Position numbers and translations under genes: made by a program
In this document: positions 28,980 to 38,822 of the stretch, piece by piece
Numbering within the stretch: the first letter of the stretch is position 1
How the letters are laid out: each line of letters begins with the position of its first letter
The notes under the pieces: model-generated
Databases searched by the model: none
What the model was told of the DNA's origin: nothing
The model's input: only the letters and a program-made list of their open reading frames with translations
Source of the DNA: Streptococcus sp. SK643
Lineage (GTDB): Bacteria > Bacillota > Bacilli > Lactobacillales > Streptococcaceae
Length of the DNA stretch: 64,000 nucleotides
NCBI RefSeq assembly: GCF_000259505.1
Contig: NZ_AJMM01000017.1
Span: 1-64,000, forward strand
Direction: 5' to 3'

Positions 28980-29524
28980 TTTCACTCTTTCTTCTATTGG
29001 TTTTGGCTTGGGGATTTTATATTGGCTATCGTAGAGGTCTCCTTTTACAGGTTTATTACCTGATCTCAGCCATGATTTCAGCCTATATAGCGGGGCAATT
29101 TTACAAGAGTCTTGGAGATCAATTTCATTTACTCGTTCCTTATACAAATCCTCAAGAAGGTCAGGGAACTTTTTTCTTTCCTTCAGATCAACTTTTCCAG
29201 CTGGATAAGGTATTTTATGCAGGTATCGGCTATTTACTCGTATTTGGGCTTGTTTATTGTCTCAGCCGTTTGCTTGGACTCTTTTTGCATCTAATTCCTA
29301 GTCAAAAATTAGGAGGCAAATACTTTCAAGTTGCAGCAGGCATCTTGTCTATGTTGGTGACCTTATTTGTTTTGCAAATGGGCTTGACTATACTTGCGAC
29401 TATTCCTATGGCAGCTATACAAAACCCACTTGAAAAAAGTATCGTAGCAAAACACATCATCCAGAGCATACCACTAACAACCAGTTTGCTCAAACAAATC
29501 TGGGTGACAAATTTAATCGGATAA
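28976..29524 (+). CDS. CvpA family membrane protein
   Basis: The 182-residue protein has about four membrane helices and the family start MISLFLLLVLAWGFYIGYRRGLLLQ. The family is named for colicin V production in E. coli, but its role in Gram-positives is unclear. The gene begins inside zapA (ATGA overlap) and is followed by a hairpin before mutS2. Confidence 0.85.
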   Translation: MISLFLLLVLAWGFYIGYRRGLLLQVYYLISAMISAYIAGQFYKSLGDQFHLLVPYTNPQEGQGTFFFPSDQLFQLDKVFYAGIGYLLVFGLVYCLSRLLGLFLHLIPSQKLGGKYFQVAAGILSMLVTLFVLQMGLTILATIPMAAIQNPLEKSIVAKHIIQSIPLTTSLLKQIWVTNLIG

Positions 29525-29555
29525 AAAGGGCAGGAATTTTCCTAGCCCTTTGTTT
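29525..29555 (+). terminator. Hairpin terminator after the cvpA-like gene
   Basis: AAAGGGC pairs with GCCCTTT and AGGA with TCCT inside. The tail is GTTT, so the terminator may leak into mutS2. Confidence 0.65.
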
Positions 29556-29645
29556 ACAGATTTCACTAAAAAGTAGAAGAAGGATTAGGTCTTGTAATCG
29601 AGAATTTACAAGTTTTTCCTATCTATCAAAAACAAGGAAATAAAA

Positions 29646-31982
29646 ATGAACAAGAAAATTTTAGAAACATTAGAGTTCAGTAAGGTCAAAGCCTTATTCG
29701 AACCTCATTTGTTGACCGAACAGGGCTTGGAGCAACTGAGGGAGTTGGCTCCAACAGGGAAGGTAGATAAAATCAAACAAGCCTTTGCTGAGATGGAGGA
29801 AATGCAGGCCCTATTTGTTGAACAACCGCATTTTGCGATTCTAGCAACTAAGGAAATCGCAGGAGTCTGTAAGCGCCTAGAGATGGGGGCTGACCTCAAT
29901 ATCGAGGAGTTTTTGCTCTTGAAGCGTGTGCTTCTCTCTAGCCGAGAGTTGCAAAGTTTTTATGATGATTTAGAAAATATCAGCCTGCAAGAACTAGCCA
30001 TCTGGTTTGAAAAGTTGCATGATTTCCCGCATTTGCAAGGCAATCTGCAAGCCTTTAATGATGCAGGATTTATTGAAAATTTCGCTAGTGAGGAATTGGC
30101 TCGTATCCGTCGAAAAATCCATGATAGTGAAAGTCAGGTTCGAGATGTCTTGCAAGATTTGCTCAAACAAAAAGCACAGATGTTGACAGAAGGCATTGTA
30201 GCAAGCAGAAATGGTCGTCAAGTCTTACCAGTAAAAAATACCTTTCGTAACAAAATTGCAGGTGTAGTTCATGATATTTCTGCTAGTGGGAATACCGTTT
30301 ATATAGAGCCTCGTGAAGTTGTCAAACTGAGTGAAGAAATTGCTAGCCTGCGAGCAGACGAGCGTTATGAAATGCTTCACATTCTACAAGAAATTTCTGA
30401 ACGTGTTCGTCCTCATGCAGCAGAGATTGCCAATGACGCTTGGATTATTGGTCACCTAGACTTGATTCGCGCTAAGGTTCGTTATATCCAAGAAAGTCAA
30501 GCGGTTGTTCCTAAACTATCAGAGCAACAGGAGATTCAATTACTTCACGCGCGCCATCCACTCGTTAAAAATGCAGTTGCAAATGATATTCATTTTGGGA
30601 AAGACTTGACAGCTATTGTCATTACAGGTCCTAATACAGGTGGGAAGACCATCATGCTCAAAACCTTAGGCTTGACTCAGGTCATGGCCCAGTCAGGTTT
30701 ACCGATTTTAGCGGATAAGGGAAGTCGTGTTGCTGTCTTTGACCAAATCTTTGCGGATATTGGGGATGAGCAGTCTATTGAGCAGAGCTTATCTACCTTC
30801 TCGAGCCACATGACCAACATCGTGCAGATTCTTGGACAGGTGAATCAAAACTCACTCTTACTTTTAGACGAGTTGGGTGCGGGTACTGATCCGCAAGAGG
30901 GAGCAGCACTTGCTATGGCCATCTTGGAAGATCTTCGTCTTCGTCAGGTCAAGACCATGGCGACAACCCACTATCCAGAACTCAAGGCCTATGGTATTGA
31001 GACAGCCTTTGTGCAAAATGCAAGCATGGAGTTTGACACAGCTTCGCTTCGACCAACTTATCGCTTTATGCAGGGGGTTCCTGGTCGAAGTAATGCCTTT
31101 GAGATTGCCAAACGTTTGGGCTTATCAGAGGTTATTGTAGGAGATGCTAGTCAGCAAGTCGATCAGGACAATGATGTTAACCGTATCATTGAACAATTAG
31201 AAGAGCAAACCTTGGAAAGTCGCAAACGCTTGGACAATATCCGTGAGGTGGAACAAGAAAACCTCAAGATGAACCGAGCCCTCAAGAAACTTTATAATGA
31301 ACTCAATCGAGAAAAAGAAACCGAGCTCAATAAAGCGCGTGAACAAGCTGCTGAAATTGTAGATATGGCCTTGAGTGAAAGTGATCAGATTCTGAAAAAT
31401 CTTCACAGTAAATCCCAACTCAAGCCCCACGAAATCATTGAAGCTAAGGCCAAATTGAAAAAATTGGCTCCAGAAAAAGTAGATTTGTCTAAGAACAAGG
31501 TCCTTCAAAAGGCCAAGAAAAAAAGGGCTCCCAAGGTTGGAGATGATATCATTGTACTTAGTTATGGTCAGCGTGGTACCTTAACCAGTCATCTAAAGGA
31601 CGGTCGATGGGAAGCTCAAGTAGGACTGATTAAGATGACCTTGGAAGAAAAAGAATTTGACCTAGTTCAGGCTCAACAAGAAAAGCCAGTCAAGAAGAAA
31701 CAAGTCAACATTGTCAAACGTGCATCAGGTCGGGGACCACAAGCAAGATTGGATCTCCGTGGTAAACGCTACGAAGAAGCCATGAATGAGCTTGACGCTT
31801 TTATCGACCAAGCCTTGCTTAATAATATGGCTCAGGTTGATATCATACATGGTATCGGTACGGGTGTCATTCGTGAGGGAGTTACTAAGTACTTACAAAG
31901 AAACAAACATGTCAAGAGTTTTGGTTATGCTCCACAAAATGCTGGAGGTAGTGGTGCTACCATTGTGACCTTTAAAGGATAA
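29646..31982 (+). CDS. mutS2: MutS2 (ribosome rescue / recombination ATPase)
   Basis: The 778-residue protein has a MutS core with Walker [15 protein letters not shown], Walker [13 protein letters not shown], a long coiled coil ([13 protein letters not shown] to [11 protein letters not shown]) and a C-terminal Smr endonuclease domain with [12 protein letters not shown] and [12 protein letters not shown]. It lacks the mismatch-recognition domain of MutS1. MutS2 proteins have been linked to suppression of recombination and to splitting collided ribosomes. AACAAGGAAATAAAA precedes the ATG. Confidence 0.95.
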   Translation: MNKKILETLEFSKVKALFEPHLLTEQGLEQLRELAPTGKVDKIKQAFAEMEEMQALFVEQPHFAILATKEIAGVCKRLEMGADLNIEEFLLLKRVLLSSRELQSFYDDLENISLQELAIWFEKLHDFPHLQGNLQAFNDAGFIENFASEELARIRRKIHDSESQVRDVLQDLLKQKAQMLTEGIVASRNGRQVLPVKNTFRNKIAGVVHDISASGNTVYIEPREVVKLSEEIASLRADERYEMLHILQEISERVRPHAAEIANDAWIIGHLDLIRAKVRYIQESQAVVPKLSEQQEIQLLHARHPLVKNAVANDIHFGKDLTAIVITGPNTGGKTIMLKTLGLTQVMAQSGLPILADKGSRVAVFDQIFADIGDEQSIEQSLSTFSSHMTNIVQILGQVNQNSLLLLDELGAGTDPQEGAALAMAILEDLRLRQVKTMATTHYPELKAYGIETAFVQNASMEFDTASLRPTYRFMQGVPGRSNAFEIAKRLGLSEVIVGDASQQVDQDNDVNRIIEQLEEQTLESRKRLDNIREVEQENLKMNRALKKLYNELNREKETELNKAREQAAEIVDMALSESDQILKNLHSKSQLKPHEIIEAKAKLKKLAPEKVDLSKNKVLQKAKKKRAPKVGDDIIVLSYGQRGTLTSHLKDGRWEAQVGLIKMTLEEKEFDLVQAQQEKPVKKKQVNIVKRASGRGPQARLDLRGKRYEEAMNELDAFIDQALLNNMAQVDIIHGIGTGVIREGVTKYLQRNKHVKSFGYAPQNAGGSGATIVTFKG

Positions 31983-32069
31983 ATAAGTGATAAAAGTTCA
32001 AAACACAATGGAGAGAAGGATAAGGGACTAGTCTAGTATACTTCCTTTCTCTTAGCTAAGGGAGAAAAT

Positions 32070-33623
32070 ATGAAAAAGATATTACTTGTAACAACGCTTT
32101 TACTGCCACTAGTTTTAGGAGGCTGTCAGTATCTACCTTGGAATAAAACAGCTGAACCAGCTGCTGATAATAAGACTACAAATAAAGACTATAGCTACTA
32201 TAATAAAGTTCTGGATGATTATGAAAAAGTAGCTAAAGGAAGTGCATCTAGTGATATGGATGTCAATCCTTTAGCGAGTCAAATCAAGTCTTCTCAAGGT
32301 TTTTATACAGATCTGGTATACCATACCACAGACTTGAACAATGACGGAGTGGATGAACTTTTGATTGCCCTTGAAATGAAGAGTGGAGAAAAGAGTCTGC
32401 TTGATATTCGTACTCTAAAAGATGACAAGGTCATTCGTCTGACCAATCAAGAAAACCGCTTGGATCAGATTGGAGAGAGGATGACGGTCAATATCTTACC
32501 AGATAATTCTCTACTCTATCGTGGAGCAGGTTCAGCTACTAGCCACATCTATTCCCATTATCAGTTCAGCCAAGATGGACAGTCTTTAGTGAAGGCTAAG
32601 GAAGCTCAAGAATTAGCAGATCTTGGAACAGGTGCCCCCGTTTCTCTTGAAACCTTAAACTGGAAGTCTGTTTCCGAAAAAATTCCTGGGGTAGCTGGTT
32701 CGGATAAAGTACAGGTCGAAACTAAGCCTGCTGTAGAGTATAGCCCCTATAATCGTATTTTGGAGGATTATGAGTTTCTTCTAGATCATAGGTCAGAAGT
32801 TAAAGATAGCATAAATACAATGGCAAATATCTATGCAGGTATGGCAGATCGCAGTCAAGCATTTACCTACACAATGGTTGATATGGATAAAAATGGTGTG
32901 GATGAGCTAATTGTATCATCCAAAAATGGTAGTGAATTGTTAGATATCTTTACTTTAAAAGATAGCAAAGTTACTCGCCTTACCAATGCTGAAAATAAAA
33001 TGCAGATGCTTGGAACTCGTTTTAAGGCTTATCTATTAGAAGATGGTAATCTCTATACTCAATGGAACCCTTTTGCAGGAGATCCTAAAACCTTCTATGC
33101 TGTTTGGAAATTAAATAGTAGTGGTGAAAAACTAGAAAAAATCAAAGAGGCATTGACGGAAGAAGAATTGAATCCGGGAACTCGAATGAATTTAACTAAT
33201 TTGACTTGGAAGTCAGTAACAGAAAAGTTTGCGGAAGTGGCACCTTCAACGAACCAAAATGCTTCAGGTAAAATGGATATCAATGCTATCAAAAATGGAG
33301 ATTTTTCAAGTATAGAAGGAAGATGGAGTACAGGAAATGGGGGCCAAGATCTAGTTTTTAGTAAAAATGGATTAATAGAGCCAGCAGAATTTTATGTAGA
33401 TATAAATGGTGCAGTCTTTCGTGATGGCTACCTGATTACTGGGTATAGAGCACCAACAATTGGAGCTCAACTAGATATGATTCCCGCAGGCGTCGTGATT
33501 CCAACTGTAACTGAACCAAATTATGTGAAAGATGCTTCTTATACTAGCAAGGATCGGATGATTATTCACCAAGCGCCTCATGCGCATGGAAATGCTGGAA
33601 GTTTTTACTACAAAGTTAAATAA
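32070..33623 (+). CDS. Two-module lipoprotein with C-terminal DUF6287-like domain
   Basis: This 517-residue protein is exported as a lipoprotein: basic head, hydrophobic core and lipobox VLGGC, with Cys at about residue 19. Two homologous modules follow, each about 150-170 residues. Each starts with a (Y)YNKVLDDYE or PYNRILEDYE motif, has a calcium-loop-like D-x-N/D-x-D/N-G-VDEL stretch (DLNNDGVDELLIA and DMDKNGVDELIVS), then LDI(R/F)TLKD and an LT(N)W KSV end. The C-terminal part (MDINAIKNGDFSSIEGRW) resembles DUF6287 of streptococcal surface proteins. A ligand is not known; calcium-stabilised substrate binding at the cell surface is a guess. No terminator separates it from the riboswitch downstream. 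Confidence 0.78.
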   Translation: MKKILLVTTLLLPLVLGGCQYLPWNKTAEPAADNKTTNKDYSYYNKVLDDYEKVAKGSASSDMDVNPLASQIKSSQGFYTDLVYHTTDLNNDGVDELLIALEMKSGEKSLLDIRTLKDDKVIRLTNQENRLDQIGERMTVNILPDNSLLYRGAGSATSHIYSHYQFSQDGQSLVKAKEAQELADLGTGAPVSLETLNWKSVSEKIPGVAGSDKVQVETKPAVEYSPYNRILEDYEFLLDHRSEVKDSINTMANIYAGMADRSQAFTYTMVDMDKNGVDELIVSSKNGSELLDIFTLKDSKVTRLTNAENKMQMLGTRFKAYLLEDGNLYTQWNPFAGDPKTFYAVWKLNSSGEKLEKIKEALTEEELNPGTRMNLTNLTWKSVTEKFAEVAPSTNQNASGKMDINAIKNGDFSSIEGRWSTGNGGQDLVFSKNGLIEPAEFYVDINGAVFRDGYLITGYRAPTIGAQLDMIPAGVVIPTVTEPNYVKDASYTSKDRMIIHQAPHAHGNAGSFYYKVK

Positions 33624-33639
33624 GTTTTCCAAAAATAGA

Positions 33640-33668
33640 TTGACAAAATCCAACAGTTTTTGTAAAAT
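33640..33668 (+). promoter_or_regulatory. Promoter of the glycine riboswitch-agcS unit
   Basis: TTGACA (33640-33645) and TAAAAT (33663-33668) are spaced by 17 nt. The -35 is a perfect consensus. Confidence 0.85.
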
Positions 33669-33744
33669 AAGAATCAATTAAATACCAACACCGAATGAAG
33701 TTTAATAGAAGTGGTAAATCGTTTGATTTTTCATGACTGTAAAT

Positions 33745-33830
33745 GGACGGAACTCTGGAGAGACCGTAAAGGCACCGAAGGGGCAAGGCAGGCAACTGCT
33801 CAAACTCTCAGGTAAAAGGACAGAGCTAGG
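33745..33830 (+). ncRNA. Glycine riboswitch (single aptamer)
   Basis: The stretch carries the gcvT/glycine aptamer core: GGAGAGACC, then CACCGAAGGGGCAA, then AACTCTCAGGTAAAAGGACAGAG. CTCTG (33753-33757) pairs with CAGAG (33821-33825) as P1. Only one aptamer is visible, not the usual tandem pair. It lies between a strong promoter and the agcS gene and is followed by a terminator. The gap from 33624 to 33923 holds only this unit. Confidence 0.92.
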
Positions 33831-33865
33831 ATAGACCGCTTTTTAGCATTTATCTAAGCATTCCA

Positions 33866-33898
33866 GAGTACATGTATCTTGCATGTGCTCTTTCTTTT
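33866..33898 (+). terminator. Riboswitch expression-platform terminator
   Basis: GAGTACATG (33866-33874) pairs with CATGTGCTC (33882-33890), with one wobble, and a T-rich run follows. Its left arm overlaps a sequence (33862-33869) that can pair with the 5' strand of P1. Glycine binding should therefore favour the terminator and turn agcS off. Confidence 0.8.
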
Positions 33899-33923
33899 GG
33901 GGTTGAAAAGATAGGAGAAGGAA

Positions 33924-35246
33924 ATGTTAGAATTGCTTAAATCAATCGATGCTTTTGCTTGGGGACCTCCCCTCTTGATTTTATTGGTAGGAACGGGGAT
34001 TTATTTAACTGCTCGTCTGGGTTTCCTACAGGTTTTGCGTCTACCTAAGGCTTTCCAGCTTATTTTTACTAAGGATAAGGGACATGGTGATGTATCCAGC
34101 TTTGCGGCTTTGTGTACGGCGCTAGCAGCGACGGTTGGTACTGGAAACATTATTGGGGTGGCAACTGCGATTAAGGTTGGTGGACCTGGCGCCCTATTTT
34201 GGATGTGGATAGCTGCATTCTTTGGAATGGCAACTAAGTATGCGGAAGGCTTATTAGCCATTAAATACCGGACCAAGGATGACAACGGTGCTGTCGCAGG
34301 AGGTCCCATGCACTACATCCTTTTGGGTATGGGCGAAAAATGGCGTCTCCTTGCTATCTTCTTTGCCCTTGCAGGAGTACTAGTTGCCTTATTAGGTATA
34401 GGGACTTTCACTCAAGTGAACTCCATTACAGAATCTATCCAAAATACGACGACGATTTCGCCAGCCATCACAGCTCTTGTCTTGTCTGTCTTTGTAGCGA
34501 TTGCAGTTTTTGGCGGGCTCAAATCCATTTCAAAGGTTTCAACAACCGTTGTTCCTTTTATGGCCATCATCTATATTTTGGGAACTCTTACAGTTATTTT
34601 CTTTAATATTGAGAAAATCCCTGCTACAATCGCTTTAATCTTGACATCCGCTTTTAGTCCTGTTGCTGCGGTAGGTGGATTTGCCGGTGCTAGCATTCGG
34701 ATGGCTATTCAAAATGGTGTGGCGCGTGGTGTCTTTTCAAACGAATCTGGTCTAGGTTCTGCTCCCATTGCAGCTGCTGCAGCTAAGACAAATGAACCAG
34801 TAGAGCAAGGTTTGATTTCCATGACAGGAACCTTTATTGATACCCTCATCATTTGTACTCTAACTGGTTTGACCATCTTGGTAACTGGAGTATGGAATAG
34901 TGACTTGAATGGAGTGGCTTTGACTCAGTCAGCCTTCTCAACAGTCTTTTCACACTTTGGGCCTGCCCTCTTGACCATCTTCCTTGTACTTTTTGCCTTT
35001 ACAACGATTCTAGGTTGGAACTACTATGGAGAACGCTGTTTCGAGTTCCTCTTTGGTGTTCGTTTTATCTGGCTTTACCGTGTGATTTTTGTGCTCATGG
35101 TCTTGCTAGGAGGATTTATCGAGTTGGATATGGTATGGATTATTGCTGATATTGTCAACGCTTTGATGGCTCTGCCAAACTTGATTGCTCTCTTAGTTTT
35201 ATCACCAGTTGTTATTGCTGAGACTAAAAAGTATTTTAATAAATAA
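33924..35246 (+). CDS. agcS: Sodium:alanine/glycine symporter AgcS
   Basis: The 440-residue transporter of the AGCS family has about 11 membrane helices. Family motifs are FAALCTALAATVGTGNIIGVATAI and GPGALFWMWIAAFFGMATKYAEG near the N-terminus and NGVARGVFSNESGLGSAPIAAAAA in the second half. It takes up alanine or glycine with sodium. The glycine riboswitch upstream points to glycine as a real substrate and to feedback control. AGGAGAAGGAA precedes the ATG. Confidence 0.93.
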   Translation: MLELLKSIDAFAWGPPLLILLVGTGIYLTARLGFLQVLRLPKAFQLIFTKDKGHGDVSSFAALCTALAATVGTGNIIGVATAIKVGGPGALFWMWIAAFFGMATKYAEGLLAIKYRTKDDNGAVAGGPMHYILLGMGEKWRLLAIFFALAGVLVALLGIGTFTQVNSITESIQNTTTISPAITALVLSVFVAIAVFGGLKSISKVSTTVVPFMAIIYILGTLTVIFFNIEKIPATIALILTSAFSPVAAVGGFAGASIRMAIQNGVARGVFSNESGLGSAPIAAAAAKTNEPVEQGLISMTGTFIDTLIICTLTGLTILVTGVWNSDLNGVALTQSAFSTVFSHFGPALLTIFLVLFAFTTILGWNYYGERCFEFLFGVRFIWLYRVIFVLMVLLGGFIELDMVWIIADIVNALMALPNLIALLVLSPVVIAETKKYFNK

Positions 35247-35249
35247 TAG

Positions 35250-35275
35250 AATCACACATCGCGTGTGATTTTTTG
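35250..35275 (+). terminator. Terminator of agcS
   Basis: AATCACAC and GTGTGATT form an 8-bp stem followed by TTTTT. Confidence 0.88.
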
Positions 35276-35377
35276 CTTTCATAAAAAATTTCTATCGATG
35301 CAATTTAAAATATATATTATACACGGTATAGAATCTGTGATAGACTAGGTTTCAACAACATGAAAAGAGGTTTTATA

Positions 35378-35926
35378 ATGACAACATTTACCATCCATAC
35401 AGTAGAATCAGCACCAGCAGAAGTGAAAGAAGTTCTTGAAACAGTAGAAAAAGATAACAATGGCTATATTCCTAACCTAATCGGTCTCTTGGCTAATGCA
35501 CCAACTGCTTTAGAGGCTTACCGTACTGTCGGAGCTATCAACCGTCGCAACAGCCTGACACCTGTTGAGCGCGAAGTAGTGCAAATCACGGCAGCTGTGA
35601 CAAATGGTTGTGCCTTCTGCGTCGCAGGTCACACAGCCTTTTCAATTAAACAAATCCAGATGAACGATGACCTTCTTCAAGCCCTTCGCAATCGTACTCC
35701 AATTGAAACAGATCCTAAATTGGACACCCTAGCTAAGTTTACCTTAGCAGTTATCAATACCAAGGGTCGTGTAGGAGATGAAGCCCTAGCTGAGTTTCTA
35801 GAAGCTGGCTACACTCAACAAAATGCCTTGGATGTGGTTCTTGGTGTCAGCCTAGCAAGTCTCTGTAACTATGCCAACAATCTAGCCAATACACCAATTA
35901 ACCCAGAATTGCAACCTTATGCTTAA
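35378..35926 (+). CDS. AhpD/carboxymuconolactone decarboxylase-like protein
   Basis: The 182-residue cytosolic protein has the CMD domain with the redox motif CAFCVAGHT (CxxC plus His), as in AhpD-type alkylhydroperoxidases. The role would be antioxidant defence, but the electron partner is unknown; no ahpC is in the window. The frame is open upstream to 35360. The ATG at 35378 is chosen because AAAAGAGG lies 8 nt before it. It is a single gene between two terminators. Confidence 0.85.
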   Translation: MTTFTIHTVESAPAEVKEVLETVEKDNNGYIPNLIGLLANAPTALEAYRTVGAINRRNSLTPVEREVVQITAAVTNGCAFCVAGHTAFSIKQIQMNDDLLQALRNRTPIETDPKLDTLAKFTLAVINTKGRVGDEALAEFLEAGYTQQNALDVVLGVSLASLCNYANNLANTPINPELQPYA

Positions 35927-35941
35927 TTCATATCTGAGTAA

Positions 35942-35974
35942 AATGAAGTCTGAAATAATCGGACTTCATTTTTT
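35942..35974 (+). terminator. Terminator of the AhpD-like gene
   Basis: AATGAAGTC and GACTTCATT form a perfect 9-bp stem followed by TTTT. Confidence 0.9.
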
Positions 35975-36034
35975 ATCCCCTCATTTAAGCGCTTTTATGA
36001 TATACTGAAACTAACATGATTATTGGAGGTTAGG

Positions 36035-36934
36035 ATGAAAAAACTCCCCTTGGTATTTTCTGGTTGTTTGCTAGGTTTGGCAGGAGCTGGAAATCTTATT
36101 TTAGATATTTGGCCACTTTTGTCACATGTCTTTAGTCTGACAGGTTTGGTTTTGTGGGTTTATTTTCTTATTCTTCATCTGAGTAATTGGTCAGAAACCA
36201 AGCAGGAATTAAGCAAACCGCCTCTTTTGTCAGGTATGGCCACCTTTCCCATGGCTGGGATGATTTTATCGACTTATGTCCTACGCCTGTTCCCTCATTT
36301 TCCTCTTTTAGCACAAGGACTTTGGTGGTTTTCTTTTCTTTTAGATGTGACGTTGATTCTTTACTTTACAGTCAATTATGCCCGTCCAGGTCGTCGGGTC
36401 AATTCGACACCAAGTTGGACTGTTCTATATGTAGGTATAGCAGTAGCAACTTTGACTTATCCAGTTGTAGGTCTTGTAGAAATTGCTTATGGCGCCTTGA
36501 TCTTTGGCTTTCTCTTGACTTTTTGTCTCTATCCCCTTATCTATAGGGATTTACAAAAAAATCCTCTTCCTCCAGCACTCTTGGGACAAGAAGGAATCTA
36601 TTGTGCTCCTTTCTCTCTACTCTTGGCCTCACTGGTTCGAGTTGGAGGAGCAAGCCTACCGACTTGGCTCTTGATCGTCATGATCTTGGCTTCCCAATCC
36701 TTCTTTTTCTTTGTTTTGACTCGCCTGCCCAATATTTTAGAACAAGGTTTTCAACCAGCATTCTCAGCCCTCACTTTCCCAACTATTATCACAGCAACAT
36801 CTCTTAAGATGGCTCAGGGTATTTTGAAACTTTCAATTTTAGATTATCTGGTACTGGCTGAAACAGCTATTTGCTTAATTAATTTACTCTTTGTATTAGG
36901 TGCTTATATGATTTGGTTACGAAAAAAGGTCTAG
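36035..36934 (+). CDS. TDT (TehA-like) family transporter
   Basis: The 299-residue protein has about 10 short membrane helices. It resembles the tellurite-resistance/dicarboxylate transporter (TDT) family, including the N-terminal LPLVFSGCLLGLAGAGNL and the MATFPMAGMIL stretch near helix 3. Members act as anion channels or C4-dicarboxylate exporters; the substrate here is unknown. The ATG at 36035 follows TTGGAGGTTAGG. An earlier in-frame TTG at 36023 is part of that ribosome site. An extended -10 TGATATACT lies at 35998-36006. Confidence 0.82.
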   Translation: MKKLPLVFSGCLLGLAGAGNLILDIWPLLSHVFSLTGLVLWVYFLILHLSNWSETKQELSKPPLLSGMATFPMAGMILSTYVLRLFPHFPLLAQGLWWFSFLLDVTLILYFTVNYARPGRRVNSTPSWTVLYVGIAVATLTYPVVGLVEIAYGALIFGFLLTFCLYPLIYRDLQKNPLPPALLGQEGIYCAPFSLLLASLVRVGGASLPTWLLIVMILASQSFFFFVLTRLPNILEQGFQPAFSALTFPTIITATSLKMAQGILKLSILDYLVLAETAICLINLLFVLGAYMIWLRKKV

Positions 36935-36960
36935 CTAGAAATAGCTAAACCTTATTTTTT
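36924..36960. terminator. Bidirectional terminator between the TDT gene and serS
   Basis: AAGGT and TAGCT pair with AGCTA and ACCTT around an AGAAA-type loop, with A-runs on the left and T-runs on the right. It overlaps the ends of both convergent genes. Confidence 0.7.
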
Positions 36961-38233
36961 ATGGTTTGATAACTTCAGCACCACCCATGTATGGACGAAG
37001 TACTTCAGGAATAGTAACAGAACCATCAGCATTTTGGTAGTTTTCAAGAATAGCAGCCACTGTACGTCCGACAGCAAGTCCAGAACCGTTCAAAGTGTGA
37101 AGAAGTTTAACTTTACCATCAGCCTCGTCACGGTAACGGATTTGAGCACGACGAGCTTGGAAATCTTCCGTATTTGAACAGCTTGAGATTTCACGGTAAG
37201 TATTTTGCGCTGGAATCCAAACTTCCAAGTCGTAAGTCTTAGCAGCTGAGAAGCCCATATCTCCAGTTGAGAGGGCAACGACACGGTATGGAAGGTTGAG
37301 TTTTTGAAGGATATTTTCAGCGTTAGCTGTCATTTTTTCTAATTCTTCATAAGATTCTTCTGGTTTGGCAAATTTCACCATTTCAACCTTGTGGAATTGG
37401 TGCAAACGAATCAATCCACGAGTATCACGACCAGCTGAACCAGCCTCAGAACGGAAAGAAGGACTCATAGCTGTAAAGTAGATTGGAAGATCCTTACCAT
37501 CAAGAATTTCATCGCGGTAGTAGTTTGTAAGAGGCACTTCAGCAGTTGGGATCAAGACAAAGTTGGTATCGCTAAGTTCAAAAGTATCTTCCTTGAATTT
37601 TGGATATTGACCAGTTCCAAACATTGAATCGTGGTTAACTATGTAAGGCGTGATGACTTCAGTGTAGCCTTCTTTTCCATGCTCATCTAGCATAAAGTTG
37701 TAGATAGCACGTTCTAGACGAGCTCCAAGCCCTTTATAGAAGAGGAAGCGAGCACCAGTAACTTTTGCTCCACGTTCCCAGTCAAGAATATCAAGGTCTT
37801 CACCAAGGTCCCAGTGAGCTTTTGGCTCGAAGTCAAACTCACGTGGAGTACCCCAACGGCGAACTTCCACATTGTCATCTTCATCAGCTCCAACAGGAAC
37901 GCTGTCAGCAGGGATGTTTGGAAGAGTCGTTGTAAATTCTGTTAATTTAGCATCGATTTCAGCCAATTCAGCGTCCAAAGCTTTGACCTCAGCAGATAGA
38001 GTTTGCATAGCGGCAATCTTGTCATCTGCATTTTCCTTGTTGCGCTTAGCTTGGGCAATTTCAGCTGAAACTGTGTTACGTTCTGCCTTGAGGGTTTCAA
38101 CCTTGACCAAGATGTCACGACGTTTAGCATCGATTTCTTTCATCTCATTCAAGATAGCAGCATCTACACCACGTGTAGCTAATTTTTCAGCTACAGCATC
38201 AAAGTCCGTACGAATACGTTTGATATCTAACAT
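36959..38233 (-). CDS. serS: Seryl-tRNA synthetase
   Basis: SerRS charges tRNA-Ser. The 424-residue class II enzyme has an N-terminal coiled-coil tRNA-binding arm (about residues 30-105, charged [22 protein letters not shown]). The class II motif 2 is [25 protein letters not shown] and motif 3 is [27 protein letters not shown] precedes the ATG. The gene is controlled by a T-box leader on the same strand. Confidence 0.97.
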   Translation of the reverse strand: MLDIKRIRTDFDAVAEKLATRGVDAAILNEMKEIDAKRRDILVKVETLKAERNTVSAEIAQAKRNKENADDKIAAMQTLSAEVKALDAELAEIDAKLTEFTTTLPNIPADSVPVGADEDDNVEVRRWGTPREFDFEPKAHWDLGEDLDILDWERGAKVTGARFLFYKGLGARLERAIYNFMLDEHGKEGYTEVITPYIVNHDSMFGTGQYPKFKEDTFELSDTNFVLIPTAEVPLTNYYRDEILDGKDLPIYFTAMSPSFRSEAGSAGRDTRGLIRLHQFHKVEMVKFAKPEESYEELEKMTANAENILQKLNLPYRVVALSTGDMGFSAAKTYDLEVWIPAQNTYREISSCSNTEDFQARRAQIRYRDEADGKVKLLHTLNGSGLAVGRTVAAILENYQNADGSVTIPEVLRPYMGGAEVIKP

Positions 38234-38250
38234 ATGAACTCCTTTTTATG

Positions 38251-38430
38251 AAAAAAGCACACCTGATAAAGTGTTGGAGTGGCAGGGCCACGGTTCCATC
38301 CAACTTCACAGGTGTGCACTTAATTGTGTATTGAATTGTTGACAACGGTAGAATTTCGCTTATCTCCCCTATCTGCTCACAGCACCCGCAGACTTTCTGA
38401 AAGAAGAGGATAACCTACTTATCCGTTGCT
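38251..38430 (-). promoter_or_regulatory. Serine T-box leader of serS
   Basis: On the minus strand the RNA starts near 38428 and forms a long stem I closed by AACGG/CCGTT. Its internal loop contains UCU followed by A, a plausible Ser specifier codon. The T-box sequence TGGAACCGTGG is at about 38288-38298. The terminator stem is GCACACCTG (38309-38317) with CAGGTGTGC (38257-38265), followed by TTTTTT. Uncharged tRNA-Ser would stabilise the antiterminator and raise serS expression. Confidence 0.9.
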
Positions 38431-38434
38431 TTGA

Positions 38435-38463
38435 TTATACTAAAGTTTCTACTTTTTTGCAAA
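38435..38463 (-). promoter_or_regulatory. serS T-box promoter
   Basis: On the minus strand TTGCAA (38458-38463) and TATAAT (38435-38440) are spaced by 17 nt. It lies across the end of the DUF956 gene. Confidence 0.8.
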
Positions 38464-38820
38464 TAGATTTTTAAATTTTTGACAGATAGTTTGGATCAAT
38501 GTTGGTAGTTTCACAACTTTGTCATTTCCTAACTTTTCACGAGCAATTTTAAGAATAGCCCCTGAGTCTTTTGATGCAAAGAGGAATTTTCCTCGATCTG
38601 TGAAGACTTCGAAGTGGCGACTGATTTTACGACCAGTGACATTGGCTCCAATCTGGTTGATATGGTTCCAAGGAATCTGGATAAATTGTTCTACATTGAC
38701 ATCTGGGTAAAACTCTAAAGCCTGATCTCCGACAAGGAATTTCCCAACTTTTCCAGCTATAGAGAGGTAGGACGTACCTGTTGTATTGAGTAGCACTGTT
38801 TTGTTAAGAGATTGGACCAT
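38449..38820 (-). CDS. DUF956 family protein
   Basis: The 123-residue cytosolic protein matches DUF956, best known as ManO beside mannose PTS genes. Typical segments are SLNKTVLLNTTGTSYL, GKFLVGDQALEFYPD and IPWNHINQIGANV. Here it sits not with PTS genes but 2 nt downstream of lysC, so it should be translated with the kinase. Function is unknown. The C-terminus ends in a basic KFKNLFAKK. Confidence 0.8.
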   Translation of the reverse strand: MVQSLNKTVLLNTTGTSYLSIAGKVGKFLVGDQALEFYPDVNVEQFIQIPWNHINQIGANVTGRKISRHFEVFTDRGKFLFASKDSGAILKIAREKLGNDKVVKLPTLIQTICQKFKNLFAKK

Positions 38821-38822
38821 GA

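Noticed and set aside
36187-36546. 119-codon ORF inside the TDT transporter gene
   Set aside because: Alternate frame of a membrane protein gene, rich in Cys/Ser/Phe as expected of a shifted frame.
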